From positions 1,421,001-1,485,000 of the forward strand of contig CAJNDT010004557.1 in the NCBI GenBank assembly GCA_905221615.1: a stretch of DNA of 64,000 nucleotides. Direction: 5' to 3'. Position 1 is the stretch's first letter, and each line of letters opens with the position of its first letter. Below are positions 45,025 to 55,677 of this stretch, one piece after another. The DNA comes from Symbiodinium sp. CCMP2592 (lineage: Eukaryota; Sar; Dinophyceae; Suessiales; Symbiodiniaceae). The notes beneath the pieces are model-generated. The model worked only from the letters and a program-made list of their open reading frames with translations, had not been told where the DNA came from and ran no database searches. The position numbers were made by a program, and so were the translations under genes.

Positions 45025-48000
45025 TTATGGAAATGTATATCCGGCCCATGGGTAATCATCAGACAGACCTTTGCGTGCACACTTCATAGGGACTGTAGCC
45101 CTAGGAAGCAGTGGGTTCTGGTAGGTTAAGCAGGAGTCTAGTCCATTTGCAGCAGGCATCCGACAGGCCTCGATGCTTGGAAGTAGACTTTCTTTCTGTC
45201 TGTCGGGGTTTAGGGTAGCGAGTATGGTTTCAGAACTCAGGACTTACAACACACCCCATCAACCGCGATACAGCGTCAGCTGCCCAACACCACATATCCC
45301 AAGAAGGCCATTCCACCCCTGCAGCACCCCGCCCCCCCCCCCCCCTCAAAAAAAGAAATGTTCTTGTTGGTTCAAAGCCTCTAGCAGAACTCCAAACCAA
45401 GTTCCCGGACCCTTGCTGAACTTGCTGTAAGTTCCCAGCAAGTATGGAACCCTCGTCATTGATGCGCCTAGCACCCACGACCCCCCTTGGCAGGCTTCCT
45501 CTTAAGGCACCAGTTTCCAAGCGAGGTTGTTCTATCAGAATGCTTCCTGAGGACACTCATCTCCCTAGACCCACGGCATGGCTAGGGCGGCATTATTGCA
45601 GTTGATGTCTCGGGCATGTTTAGAGTGTCGAACTACTGTGAGAGCTAGCCAAGGCTTAGGGTTGAATTTTGGGTTTGGGAGGTTTAGAGGCGATTGCACA
45701 AGTCCTCATGCAAAAAGAGAAGCTTTAGGCAACGCTTCTTATGTCGGGTTCACCAGCACATGTGTCTCTTGGCACGCTGTGTGTTGGCAGGCGATCGACC
45801 TCGTCTCTGAACAAGAAGAGATATGGAGACTTGCTTTCAATCGGATGGCTTTGCTCGGGTTATTCCACAATACTGAAAACCATGGTGGCTTTGTATCACT
45901 ACACTCCTTTCGGTGTGAGGACCAGGGACCTGCACCCTAAACCTGAACCCTGTATACTGTATACTTAGGGTTTAGGGTTTAGGGACTTAGCATCAATCCG
46001 AAACCCTAAACTCTAAACCTTAAGCCCTCAATCCGCGCCTGTATTCACTCAGTGAAGGTGAGCAGTTGGTGCCAAGGTTGTCAGAGTTGTGGATACCCTG
46101 CCCAGCGACTCTTCCAGCAATGCATCAGGTAAGACCCAGTTGAATCCTAGGGCCACTGAACCCTAAATTGTTTGAAAGCAGTCCTAAACCCGAAACCTAA
46201 ACAGCAATCCAACCCTAAGCCCAAACTCATATGTTTAACAGTCCAACCCTAAGCCCAAACTCATAGACCTGAACCGCAAAGGATGGTGGCAGAAGAAGAG
46301 CTTCGCAGACTGGAAGAACAGAAGGCCGGATGAAGATGGCGAAGCGGTAAAGTTTTATGATTTATGAAAGCCTAAACCCATGGCCAGTCATACTCTAAGC
46401 CCTATTAAGCTTTATGATCTATGAAAGCCTAAACCAAGTCATAAGGTTTAGATTGAGGTTTGGGGTAAGTCTTAGGTTCACTGTTTGAGGCTTTGAGTGA
46501 CAGTTTAGATGAAATTTTGGCCATGCTTCAGTTTGATTTTTAGAGTTCGTCGTTGATGAAGGATTGCGCGCTGGCATCCTGCACTAGTAGTATTCTTTTT
46601 GTTTTTCGCACCAGCATCACGAGTCGATGACATGCATTGTTCAACTCAACCAGTATGCACGCGAAGCGGACCACGAAGTCGTCAACTACGCCACCACAAT
46701 CATTCTCAGCACCTGTCACTCCTACGACGATGCCTGCTGTGGAAGATGGCTCGGGTCGGCCCAGCACGTGATCGACCTTGTGGGAGGTCAGGCATCATTA
46801 CGGCAAGCAGCAACAGGAACAGAGGAGCCATTGCACTGCTCACGGCAATCCGTACACTTGCAGAGCGAAAACCTAAGCCACATAGAATTCAATCGTGGTG
46901 GGTTTTTGGAGTAGTGGAACAATGCCAGCATACGGCATAGTACTATAGCAGTGTTGAAATCCGTAGTTGTTAGCCCGATTGAACCTATCCCTTCTAGGAA
47001 GAGCAGCCACAGGTAGAATTGACTGGTTGTTTCCTGTCGCAACACCATGGCACATGTGCAGTCTCGTGGGCAACAGTTCAGTCTGAAGGGCGACTAGACC
47101 TTCTCTTGTACAAACAGCACTATGGTGTAGGGCTGTAGTAGGTTGTAGCACTCGCAATTTCGGGCTGAGGGATAAGGCGCTAGGGTTCAAGCTCTCCCGG
47201 TTTTATGACGGGAGGCTCTCATCTACGAGACCCTCAGTTTCGTGCGAAGTGACTGGGCTTAGCATTTGTGCAGGGTGTTGCTTGCTGGGCTTGGATGTTG
47301 ACGGTTCACTGAGCTTTGGAGTACCATACTTTAAGACTCTTTTTAAAAGGAACCGCTATAATGAAATAGAAGTTTAAAGGTTTTCTCCCTGGTTACTCGA
47401 AAGCCAGTTTCAACACCGGGGACTCACCGAAAGTCCTTGGCTCAAGCTTGTGACGTGAACGAGTCTTCATGCGAGATCCGTAGTCACATGACATGCTCAC
47501 ATTGAGCGGTTCAGGCTTTCGGATGTCTGGCGCGCAGGGGATGAAGGTCTAGGGAATTCGAGTTGTTGGGTCTCGGGTTTTGCAGGAGGCTTGTTCAATC
47601 TTGTTCATATGCAGTTGCGGCATCATGTCCTTTAGTCAGCAGAATATCCGTGCCAGCATTCTCCATTAGATGCCGGAGGCGGTCTGAGTCTGAGTGATGG
47701 AAGATAGCGGGATGCACCATGTAACCCCAAACCCCAAACCACGAGTAGTGGAGCCCGGTTTTGGTCTCACAGCCCCGAAAACCTACACACGAAGGGAATT
47801 CAAGCAAACATCCTTGAACGCCTACACAATCAAGCTTAGGCTCTCCACCGTTACAGCTCTCTATAACCTCTACAGCACTCAACCCGAAATCCTACACCTT
47901 TAAACCTCGAAAGTCCTACGTACTTGAACCCTGGTAGTTTCTAAACCAGTCCAACTCAAGCCACACCCAAACTCTTGTGAACCCTAACGCCCTTCGGCAC

Positions 48001-48249
48001 GAAAACCCGCAAACCAGGCCACACCAAAGCCCCTAAACCCTAAACCGCAAGCCCTAAAGACTTAAACCTCTGCAACCCCTAGACCTTAAAACCTAAAACC
48101 TCTAGAACCCATATATGCCCTCTAACCCTAGGCTCTGACCGGCTTCTAAAGAAAGAAGGCCACACCAAAGCCACGGATCTGCGACCACCATCCGAGCATG
48201 TCTTGGAACATCTCCAAAAGAAGCGCTGCTCGGCTTGAGGGCGAATGAA

Positions 48250-48354
48250 TGTAGGGGCCTTTATAATTATCTATGCCTTGTTTATTTGGGGGGGGATCCT
48301 TATGATTTGTAAGTGTATAGTATATTGGGCCCGGAAACCTTATTCTAATTATTC
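48250..48354. repeat. MITE-like family G, copy 7
   Basis: The ends TGTAGGGGCCTTTATAATTA and TTATTCTAATTATTCAG are inverted. The core has GTATAGTATATTGGGCCC. Confidence 0.7.
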
Positions 48355-48363
48355 AGAAATAAT

Positions 48364-48466
48364 GTAAGGGCCTCAATAATTAGACTGGTGTTTTGGGTCC
48401 CATTAAACTATAGTTATAATGAGAAACCTCCAAACTTTTGTAGATATTTATTCAGGCCCCTATATC
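48364..48466. repeat. MITE-like family G, copy 8
   Basis: GTAAGGGCCTCAATAATTAG opens it, and ATTTATTCAGGCCCCTATAT closes it inverted. It is 10 bp from copy 7 and in the opposite orientation. Confidence 0.7.
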
Positions 48467-48540
48467 GGGGGTCCTTATCTGTACAGAAAGGGTCACCTAT
48501 TTGTAAGGCGTCTATTCTACAGGGGTGTGATGTTTAGGGT

Positions 48541-48630
48541 TATAACTACCTACACTATCTTGGGGGTTCCTTACCAGAATCATAGTATAATGGGCCCCAA
48601 AACCCTATTCTAATTATTAAGGCCCCTATA
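48541..48630. repeat. MITE-like family G, copy 9 (left end lost)
   Basis: TATAACTACCTACACTATCT to TTCTAATTATTAAGGCCCCT. The left terminal AGGGGCCT is missing. Confidence 0.7.
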
Positions 48631-49192
48631 TCGCCTCCCCTGAGTACTTTTCTGCTTTGAGGGCTTCTAGTTTTGTGTCCTCTTTCCTCTTCATGGTCAG
48701 GGCTTCTTGGCATTGCGGCTACCTTCGTTCTTGCGTTTGGGCCTCTTGGCTCGTGTTTCGGTGTGTTTCTGTTGGCGTGCGCCATTTCTTGTCGGCTTTT
48801 GGTTGGCTTCAATAAGTCTATGGTGTTGCTCTTGACGAGTTCGGGCAGTGTGTCTTGCACGCATGATCGTGAACAAACTGCTATGGTTCTCTGAGGCCAG
48901 CGCCGCGGAGAACAGAAAACAGGCAACCAAACTACCACATCGATAACTATTCCATGTGAACTCCAGCGGCTGGTAGGCTAGGGACATTGCGCTCCCAGCT
49001 GTGCGACTTCTTCCGCTTGTCATTACAGCTGAAGACAGACAGCCGTAAGGTACACACCACACCGAGCCCCTGGACGTAGTTGTTAACATCTTGCAAGCAG
49101 GGCGAGCACTGCTTCAAAAGACATCGAACTATCACCGTCATTGAGTTGCCGCATGGGCAGAAAGCCATGCTTCCAGGGGCACATCAAGTCTA

Positions 49193-49306
49193 CTAGGATG
49201 CCCAGTAGTACCCTTATTCCCTTTTTGTAGTCCTAGAGGTTTCTTATAAAGTTACCCAGTACCAAAAAGAGAGGCCTTTTGATTCTTGGGTTACTGGGTA
49301 TCCTAG
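49193..49306. mobile_element. MITE family E, copy 2, 4-bp target duplication TCTA
   Basis: The 114-bp element has ends CTAGGATGCCCAGTAGTACC and GGTTACTGGGTATCCTAG, the same as the copy at 22936. TCTA lies at 49189-49192 and 49307-49310. The two copies are nearly identical over the whole length, suggesting recent movement. Confidence 0.9.
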
Positions 49307-49946
49307 TCTAGCATCACTGCCAATTCATCGGATTCATTGGACTCGTTTCCATTGCAGTCCCAGGTTGGTTGGATTCCGAATTCATGTAGGGCTTTGGGTT
49401 GCAACTAATTTAAGATTTGTCCTGACGATAGAATTAGGAGAGCTCAAGCGGCGTTGCAGGCTTCAAATCTGAGTCATGCTGCACTCTCTTTCGGATTCCC
49501 TTCTTTCAGCTTCCTTCAGCCGGCCCCAGCCCGTGACTCAAAAAGTTGTTGTGGTTGACACGAAGCGCATGGATCCGACTTCCGGTGGTATGAATATGTG
49601 TACGCCTGCCATGTGGAATTAAATCCTGAACTTGACGTCGCTCTGAAGAACCTTTAGGACCCAAATTGACCAGATTTCCGAGAAGCATCCGAGTGGCAGC
49701 CAGTTTGTAAATACAAGCCTTGCTCATGTCTGCTCGAAGTCCAAGTAAGACGTTGAGTCTGACAACCCTGTAACCTCTTTGTTGCATCAGGACATGTGCA
49801 ATCACCTGAATGTGTGAGCACACGGAGGTTTAGCTGCCCCATACAACCTTAGGCGCTCCATAGCTAGGTGGGAGGCAGAGAAGAATCACTGCACCCTGAA
49901 ACCTGCTGCTCCGGGTCTGGTTGCCAGTTGCCAGGGTCCAACCCTA

Positions 49947-50052
49947 TAAAGTAAAAGCCAGAAAGTTGTGAGTATGATTATCCTAACCCTTCTATGGTAA
50001 ATTATAAGGTATCCTACTCTGAAACCATATTCCAACTTTCTGGAGTTCCTTT
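49947..50052. repeat. MITE-like family D, copy 3
   Basis: The arms AAAGCCAGAAAGTTGTGAGT and CATATTCCAACTTTCTGGAG pair. The core is AAATTATAAGGTATCCTAC. Confidence 0.8.
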
Positions 50053-50380
50053 TAGACCACGAGCTCTATACAAACCGAAAGCCCTGTCAGACAGAGCCCC
50101 GGAGCCATGAACCCTAGACCGGGGTTCAGGAAATAAGGGAATTCGTCAGCAACCACCTTCCTAGATGCAGGCCCTTTGGGGTACAATAACCTACTTTCTT
50201 GTTAGGTTCCTATGAGAAAACCAAGTACAGAGAAAAGAGACTTTATAGGGATCCCACAAAAAGGTGGGGTTTTTTAATCCTAAACTTCGCAAGCCAGGTT
50301 CCGAGGTGCAGGCCATTCATGGGCCCTCGATGTTGGCAAAGCGACTGGAGGCCTGTCTCCGCATCGGTCGGTGTGGTGAT

Positions 50381-50485
50381 ACGGGGGCCTTAATATTTAT
50401 GATGCCTATACTGTTTTGGTCGTTCCTTTTCGTAATTATAGTATAGTGGGCCCCAAAACCCTCTTTGCATTCTTAAGGCCCTATA
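50381..50485. repeat. MITE-like family G, copy 10
   Basis: CGGGGGCCTTAATATTTATG opens and CATTCTTAAGGCCCTATAT closes. The core is AATTATAGTATAGTGGGCCC. Confidence 0.72.
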
Positions 50486-50633
50486 TTAGGCGGCTTAGGT
50501 TTTGGGGTCTATGATTCGGCCCTTGCAGGGTTTAGGCTAGGCCTGTAGGGCTCGCAAGGTGTGGCGCAGAGGCCTGAATGAAGAAGTTTTACTACAACTG
50601 GGGTTCCTAGAAGGTTTACCTAGAACTCCCAAA

Positions 50634-50734
50634 TGGGAGTTTCCGAGAATTAGGGGTGCCTTATCTTGAGGATCCTTATAATAGGGATCTTGCTGGTACT
50701 ACAGTGGGGTCCCCTATTTTCGGAATCTCCCAAA
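50634..50734. repeat. MITE-like family B, copy 8
   Basis: The arms TGGGAGTTTCCGAGAATTAG and CCTATTTTCGGAATCTCCCA pair. The core is shortened and drifted. Confidence 0.78.
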
Positions 50735-50916
50735 TATTTCTGTCGAAGTGATGAGGCCTCTACTATAGGGGTCCAAATATATACACCTTTCGGACCAGCT
50801 GGGTTCGGCCCAGTACTGAAGAAGGAGGCTGAGCCCGTCATCCCGACAACCCGAAACCCCAACAACAAAGATTTCAAGCACGACATATGAACCAAAAAAT
50901 CAACATTGGGAAGAAC

Positions 50917-50955
50917 ACCTTAAACCCTAAACCCTAAACCCTCCTAAACCCTAAA
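50917..50955 (-). repeat. Interstitial telomeric tract (CCCTAAA)
   Basis: About five units with one CCT break. Confidence 0.75.
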
Positions 50956-51101
50956 CCCCCCGTAAAGCAGAAAAAAAACGTCAGGACTATGGAAAGGATC
51001 TCGAGCCTCCGGATAACCAGCAGCTGACCCAGCGGCTCAGCTCGAACTCCGTAGGTCCGCGTAGTAGAGAAGCCTGAATAATTGGCATTTTAAGGTTTTG
51101 G

Positions 51102-51157
51102 GGTTTAGGGTTTAGGGTTTAGGGCTTAGGGCTTAGGGTTTAGGGTTTAGGGTTTTC
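51102..51157 (+). repeat. Interstitial telomeric tract (TTTAGGG, GCTTAGGG)
   Basis: About eight units, two of them GGGCTTA. Confidence 0.82.
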
Positions 51158-51592
51158 CGAAGGGCTCCCTGAACCTCCAAAAGTAGGTAGAATAGTGGCC
51201 CAAACCATACTTTGGGGTCCAGGTCCTTACTATAGCCCATAGCTTTATGATAGTGTCTCCCAAGACCCTGTTCTGCCTGTAGTCATTAAGGCCCTTCCTG
51301 TAGATATTCAGGGTTTACCTACAACAACTCTGCGCGGCGCGCGTGAACAGCACGTCGGTGCCTACAACAATAAGCGAAGGCGTCTTCTGATACGAGGACA
51401 TCTATCCATGTCCTAAGGGCCCCAGGCATTCCATTCATTTTAGGACACGTGGTCGGCCCTTCTTCAGTAGCGAAGACCAGAGAAACCGTTGATTTGGTGC
51501 CCTTTCCGCAGTCGCCGTAGTCTTTGTCGAGTTTGGATCCAGATTGCCCTGGAGATGACGGGATAAGCCCCAGACCCCCGAACACTACTTAC

Positions 51593-51685
51593 TAAAGGAG
51601 TCTAAATAGTTACCACTACTACCTTGGGGGGATTCCTTAAGCTGAATATTTCCCAAAACCCTATTCTAATCATTAAGGCCCCTAC
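51593..51685. repeat. MITE-like family G, copy 11
   Basis: Opens ACTAAAGGAGTCTAAATAGT and closes TTCTAATCATTAAGGCCCCT. Confidence 0.62.
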
Positions 51686-52233
51686 ATTGCACCGGAAGCC
51701 CTGAAGGCCTGACCCCAAACATCTTGAAGCCACAGACGTTTTAGAAGCATAGTAGGTCCAAGCCAAAAAGTTGGACTTAAGTTTGCATACATGTGCCTGA
51801 ACCGTCAAATCCCAACCCGCGAGCCCTAAACCCCACAAGACTTAACTTCCTCAACCTGAATCTTTCCAGAGGTGACTTGTCGGTCCCTCGTTTGGGCACT
51901 GTAGCCTCTTCCGACATGGGAGCTTCAGACAGTCGGAAACCTGTAAACCCATAGTAATCGGATCCTACCAGGACCCTTCAAGGATCCGTTCATAGAGAGC
52001 CCTTAATTATGGTTCTTAACAAGGGGGGTTGGGGTATAATGGACCCTAAGCCCTAAACCTTAAATCCTCGAGTGTGAGCGCCGAAACCCTAAACCCTAAA
52101 CCGGGGGTCTCGGTAGTAAGGGTTTAGGGCTTGGGATCCTGAAACTCTTCGACGACGACGACGCAGTGCGCACTGGAAGATTCACCTGTGACCCCAATTC
52201 AAAGCGATTAAGCCTACACTACACCCATCTGAT

Positions 52234-52350
52234 GTAGGGGCCTTAATAATTATCCATACTATTTTTTTTTTTTTTTGGGGGGGGGTCCTCCATATAATTC
52301 TAGTACAGTGGGCCCGAAAAGCCCATTCCCAATTAACAAGGCCCCCCCAT
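52234..52350. repeat. MITE-like family G, copy 12, with expanded homopolymers
   Basis: Opens TAGGGGCCTTAATAATTATC and closes CCCAATTAACAAGGCCCCCC. The interior TTTT-GGGG part of the core has expanded to about 15 T and 10 G. Confidence 0.7.
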
Positions 52351-52543
52351 TTTACCCTGAACCTTGACCCGCCCGCTCGCTGACTCCGCCAAGCCGAAAC
52401 ACATGGACAATGCTCAACAACTTCTGAACACAACCCTTTCCTACAGCTCATGAATTAGGGTTTAGAGCTTAGGGTTTATAGGGTTGAGAGTGTGATTCCG
52501 TGTTATGCTTGCAGGGTACAGTACCCCCTCGCAGCCCCCATAT

Positions 52544-52644
52544 GGGTGGTTGTCAAAATTATGGTCCCTCTTTGGGTCCTTATTATAATACGGGACCTAA
52601 TATTTCGGGTACCCAAAGAGGGCCCATAATTTTCACAACTGCCC
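52544..52644. mobile_element. MITE family C, copy 6, 4-bp target duplication ATAT
   Basis: The ends are GGGTGGTTGTCAAAATTATG and ATAATTTTCACAACTGCCC. ATAT lies at 52540-52543 and 52645-52648. The central segment is inverted relative to other C copies (GGTCC before TAATATTTCGGGTACC). Confidence 0.83.
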
Positions 52645-52739
52645 ATATATGTAAAGCAGGACATATACCGATACCCAAGCCCCATGCGACTGTTCAAGAA
52701 ATCCTGTCAGATTCCAAGCCAAAGCCTCCGAGTGTCGCA

Positions 52740-52786
52740 TCTAGTCTCTATTCCCCCAAAAATAGAACGACAATGGAGACTGTAGG
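52740..52786. repeat. Remnant of MITE family A
   Basis: TAGTCTCTATTCCCCCAAAA to GACAATGGAGACTGTAGG: only the outer arms survive, with the core deleted. A left-arm fragment ACAGTCTCCATGGTAGTTCC lies at about 53310-53329. Confidence 0.55.
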
Positions 52787-53204
52787 ATTGGGCCCTGGAT
52801 GGTCCCCTTTAAGGTGTATATTGTCAGAATGGCATGCCCTGTCGGCTTAGGCTTCGCGAGGAGACGACGGAGCTCAACAACCGAATTCAGAGAGCATCTT
52901 GACATGGCCTAGGGCATCCGAGCCACGGTTGAGGGCTTCAGGGTTCCAAACTTGGTAAAGCAAGGGCCTACCCGCTCATAATAGGGCCATGGTTCTGCAT
53001 ACTTTTGGGTTGAGGTAGGGGGTTCATGGTTTAAGTGTTTCAGGGTCTAGGCTTTTTGAGGGTTTAGGCTTTAGCTTTAAGGGCTTTAGACAGAGTCTAT
53101 GTGGGGTCAAAGGGCTTTAGGCAGTGTTTATGTAGGGATTCGTCGTTTTTAAATTTTTGTGGTTTCGGCTTTAAGTGTAGGGTATAGCGCATGTGACAAC
53201 ACAT

Positions 53205-53250
53205 CCATACATACATACATATATACATACATATATATATATATATGTAG
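53205..53250 (+). repeat. (CATA)n/(TA)n microsatellite
   Basis: CATACATACATATATACATA and a following (TA) run. Confidence 0.9.
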
Positions 53251-54589
53251 TTACACATGGGGTAGACTCGGCCAAACTATCGCCTCGCCAGGGAGTGCGG
53301 CCTACCACACAGTCTCCATGGTAGTTCCGCTTATTGCCTAACAACAGTAGCTTTTCGGTTCAAATCCTACAAGACAAACTTTGCATGTGACCTAGAAGAA
53401 GCAATCAAGCAATTACCAATTCATAAGCATCCCAATTCTGTGATACAGGGGCTGTTCTCTAGCAGTGGATATTACTCCTAGTTGCTCACACCTCTTGATT
53501 GGAGTTACGGGCTTCTGGGCTGAGCGTTAATAAGTGTATGGGGGTGGGTTTGCTTTTGGATTTTAATGTAGGCTTCTGGGATCCAGCGCTTTCTGGCATT
53601 TGAAGGATTTGGGGGGGGGGGGGGGGCTTGGGATTCTATCATTAAATTTTTGAAAGTTAAGCCTTAGGGTCAAGGAGTCAGAGTTTAGGATTATGCCTGT
53701 TGGGTTCCGGGGTTTAGTGGTCAGTGGTCTAGAGTTCACCCTAAACCCTGAACCCTAAACCCACTACTACCACTGTGATCCCATCGAGGGCTTGGTCTAA
53801 GGAATCTGGGGGTTGATGCCGGATGGAAGTGGGCAGGAATTGAGTTTTGCCTCGGAGGAGATGGCGAAGTTCGCAAAAAGAGCTGGAAACTAGTCTGGCA
53901 GCTGAATCTGCAAGTCAATCTTCTCATCAAATTGCAGACAAAATTGAAGATGAAAGTGCAGGTCAAACTGCAGAACCGGATCCCCTGGATGCGCCCACAG
54001 ATCTGGAACCACCTGACGAGGACTTTATGGCAAAGGCCACGGAAGGAGCTACAGCCGTGGGAATTCATTGGATGCCATGCAGGGAGGGGGGTTGAGGAGT
54101 GTTGAGGCTAGCCACGCACAGGATATGCGCGCAATCTGCCAGCTGTGCAGGGAATGGCTGTGGCAAAGACATGAAATTGCGACGTGCAGGACATTCCATG
54201 CATCTTTCAGTCACCACATCGCATGGAACATAATTAATGTGAGTTTGTTCGTTAAGTGGCATGCCCACCGCTAGCTTGCAGAAGCTTGTAAGTGCTGCTT
54301 GCTGCACATGCACTCTTACATCCTACTACAATCTCAGGGCGAGAGGAAGAATGCGGCACACGGCACGTCAGTCGCAGCCAGCATAGCAATCCAGTCGTTG
54401 GTCTACTGCTATCCGTCGCCTTCCTATAGTAATTTTCCCCAAAACCCAGCTCTACCCGCATAAACCTTAAACCTCTGCGTAATTCCCTAGACTTCTTAAG
54501 CCCCCAAAACCCCCGAATCCTCAAGTTCCGAAATTCCTGAATCGTGAGCCCTAAACCCTCAATTGAACCCTGGACCCCTAAAGCCAACC

Positions 54590-54679
54590 CCTAAGCCCCT
54601 AAACCCTTAAACCCCTAAACCCAATCCCTAAACCCTAAACCCAATCCCTAAACCCTAAACCCAATCCCTAAACCCCTAT
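54590..54679 (-). repeat. Telomeric repeat tract abutting the LINE 3' end
   Basis: CCCTAAA and CCCAATCCCTAAACCCTAAA (a 20-bp higher-order unit, about three copies). Read on the LINE sense strand, it is TTTAGGG with GGGATTGGG variants directly after about 60 bp of 3' untranslated sequence. No poly(A) is present. Confidence 0.88.
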
Positions 54680-54738
54680 ATCACACGAGTTCTGAGGCAC
54701 ACGCACGGCGAGAGCAGTGCGGCATGCCAGGGTCCGAA

Positions 54739-55674
54739 TCAGCCAAAAGGTCTGGCGAGATCCGCTGACACCCGTATTGGGCGCGAAGCGGTAAACGACT
54801 GAATGAGGAGCCGAGCCTCCATCAGTCTCTCGGTGCAACATCTCAAAACAATCCCATCAAGGGGACGGAACACCCCTAAAGAAACCCTATCTAAATCAAC
54901 GCACCAATGAGACTGGAGGGTGGCCCATCTCAACATCAACCAGACTGCGCTCCTGACCAAGCGTAACTGTACAGATAAGGTCGGCCGCGCAGGTCGAAAA
55001 ACAACCCGAGAAGCATCAACCCATCGACCTGTCGAAGGGCAAATAGCCGGATATGTAAAATCCCCGTGCAGACTAAGCAATGCCACCAACTCCAAGCATG
55101 AGACTTCGAAAAAGTCGTTGCCCGACGAATCCTCCTGAAGCACGAAATCCCAGATCGAAGCAACGAAACCCTGGGGAAGGTAGCCACAATTTGTCGTATG
55201 CACCCTCCACGTGATTGGTAGTGTCTCCGATATTGGATCCAACAGGGTCAACAAAGGCACCGGTGGAGCCTCCACGGCGGCTTCAACGGTCAGGTGCCTC
55301 TTCGGCTGCGGCATCGTCAGCTCCGCCACCTCGAAGAAAAGGGTCCTCAGGCCTCGAATCACCGATGCTGTGTCATGGTATCGACGAAGAGCAGAAGCAT
55401 GGAGCTCGGCAAAGTCCCAGTCTCTGTTCAAATTGCATTGAACCGCCATTGTGTCAGCTCTACTATTGAACCTGGCAATCCACTCCTCAAAACCATCCTC
55501 ACAGAGCCGTGGATCCAGGTGCGACGGCACATGACGTAGAAAAATTTGGCCTGGGTATGTCAGGGCCAACAGGTCCGCTACTTGACGCCAGAGGTCCGAG
55601 TTGTCCGAACTTGGGTCAATTGACCCGCCAGCTTGCAGAGCCAAGACTCCGTCCACAATATACTGCGCATCGCT
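54739..55674 (-). CDS. Continuation of LINE ORF2: end of RNase H and C-terminal domain, after an in-frame TGA
   Basis: Same frame as ORF2; the codons after the TGA read SDAQYIVDGV, the third-Asp motif of RNase H, followed by HVPSHLD and RADTMAV, which complete the active site (D, E, D, D across the stop). About 220 residues follow that I do not recognise, including LPITWRVHTTNCGYLPQGF and FFEVSCLELVALL. There is no ATG near its start, so it is only useful as part of ORF2. RNase H families usually have an aromatic residue where the TGA sits, so TGG to TGA is the simplest change. Ends in TGA at 54739. Confidence 0.8.
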   Translation of the reverse strand, partial: SDAQYIVDGVLALQAGGSIDPSSDNSDLWRQVADLLALTYPGQIFLRHVPSHLDPRLCEDGFEEWIARFNSRADTMAVQCNLNRDWDFAELHASALRRYHDTASVIRGLRTLFFEVAELTMPQPKRHLTVEAAVEAPPVPLLTLLDPISETLPITWRVHTTNCGYLPQGFVASIWDFVLQEDSSGNDFFEVSCLELVALLSLHGDFTYPAICPSTGRWVDASRVVFRPARPTLSVQLRLVRSAVWLMLRWATLQSHWCVDLDRVSLGVFRPLDGIVLRCCTERLMEARLLIQSFTASRPIRVSADLARPFG

Positions 55675-55677
55675 TCA
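55675..55677 (-). other. In-frame TGA inside RNase H
   Basis: It lies between TTAVI and SDAQYIVDGV, and both sides are clearly the same domain. A nonsense mutation, a readthrough codon or an assembly error are all open. Confidence 0.85.

Larger units (their letters stand above)
44628..54589. other. Gene-free stretch left of the LINE
   Basis: No gene is recognised; the longest open frames (around 45578, 46599 and 48555) are 113-130 codons and unassigned. The stretch holds most family G copies, E copy 2, D copy 3, B copy 8 and C copy 6, telomeric words (45966, 50917, 51102, 52088), duplicated phrases near 46208/46243 and 46350/46408, and long homopolymers: C14 at 45332-45345, about T15 then G10 near 52262, and G16 at 53611-53626. 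Confidence 0.55.

Noticed and set aside
54739-55656. RNase H segment as a separate gene starting at 55656
   Set aside because: The apparent start is a GTG (Val) inside the RNase H motif, the frame is continuous with ORF2, and only the TGA separates them.
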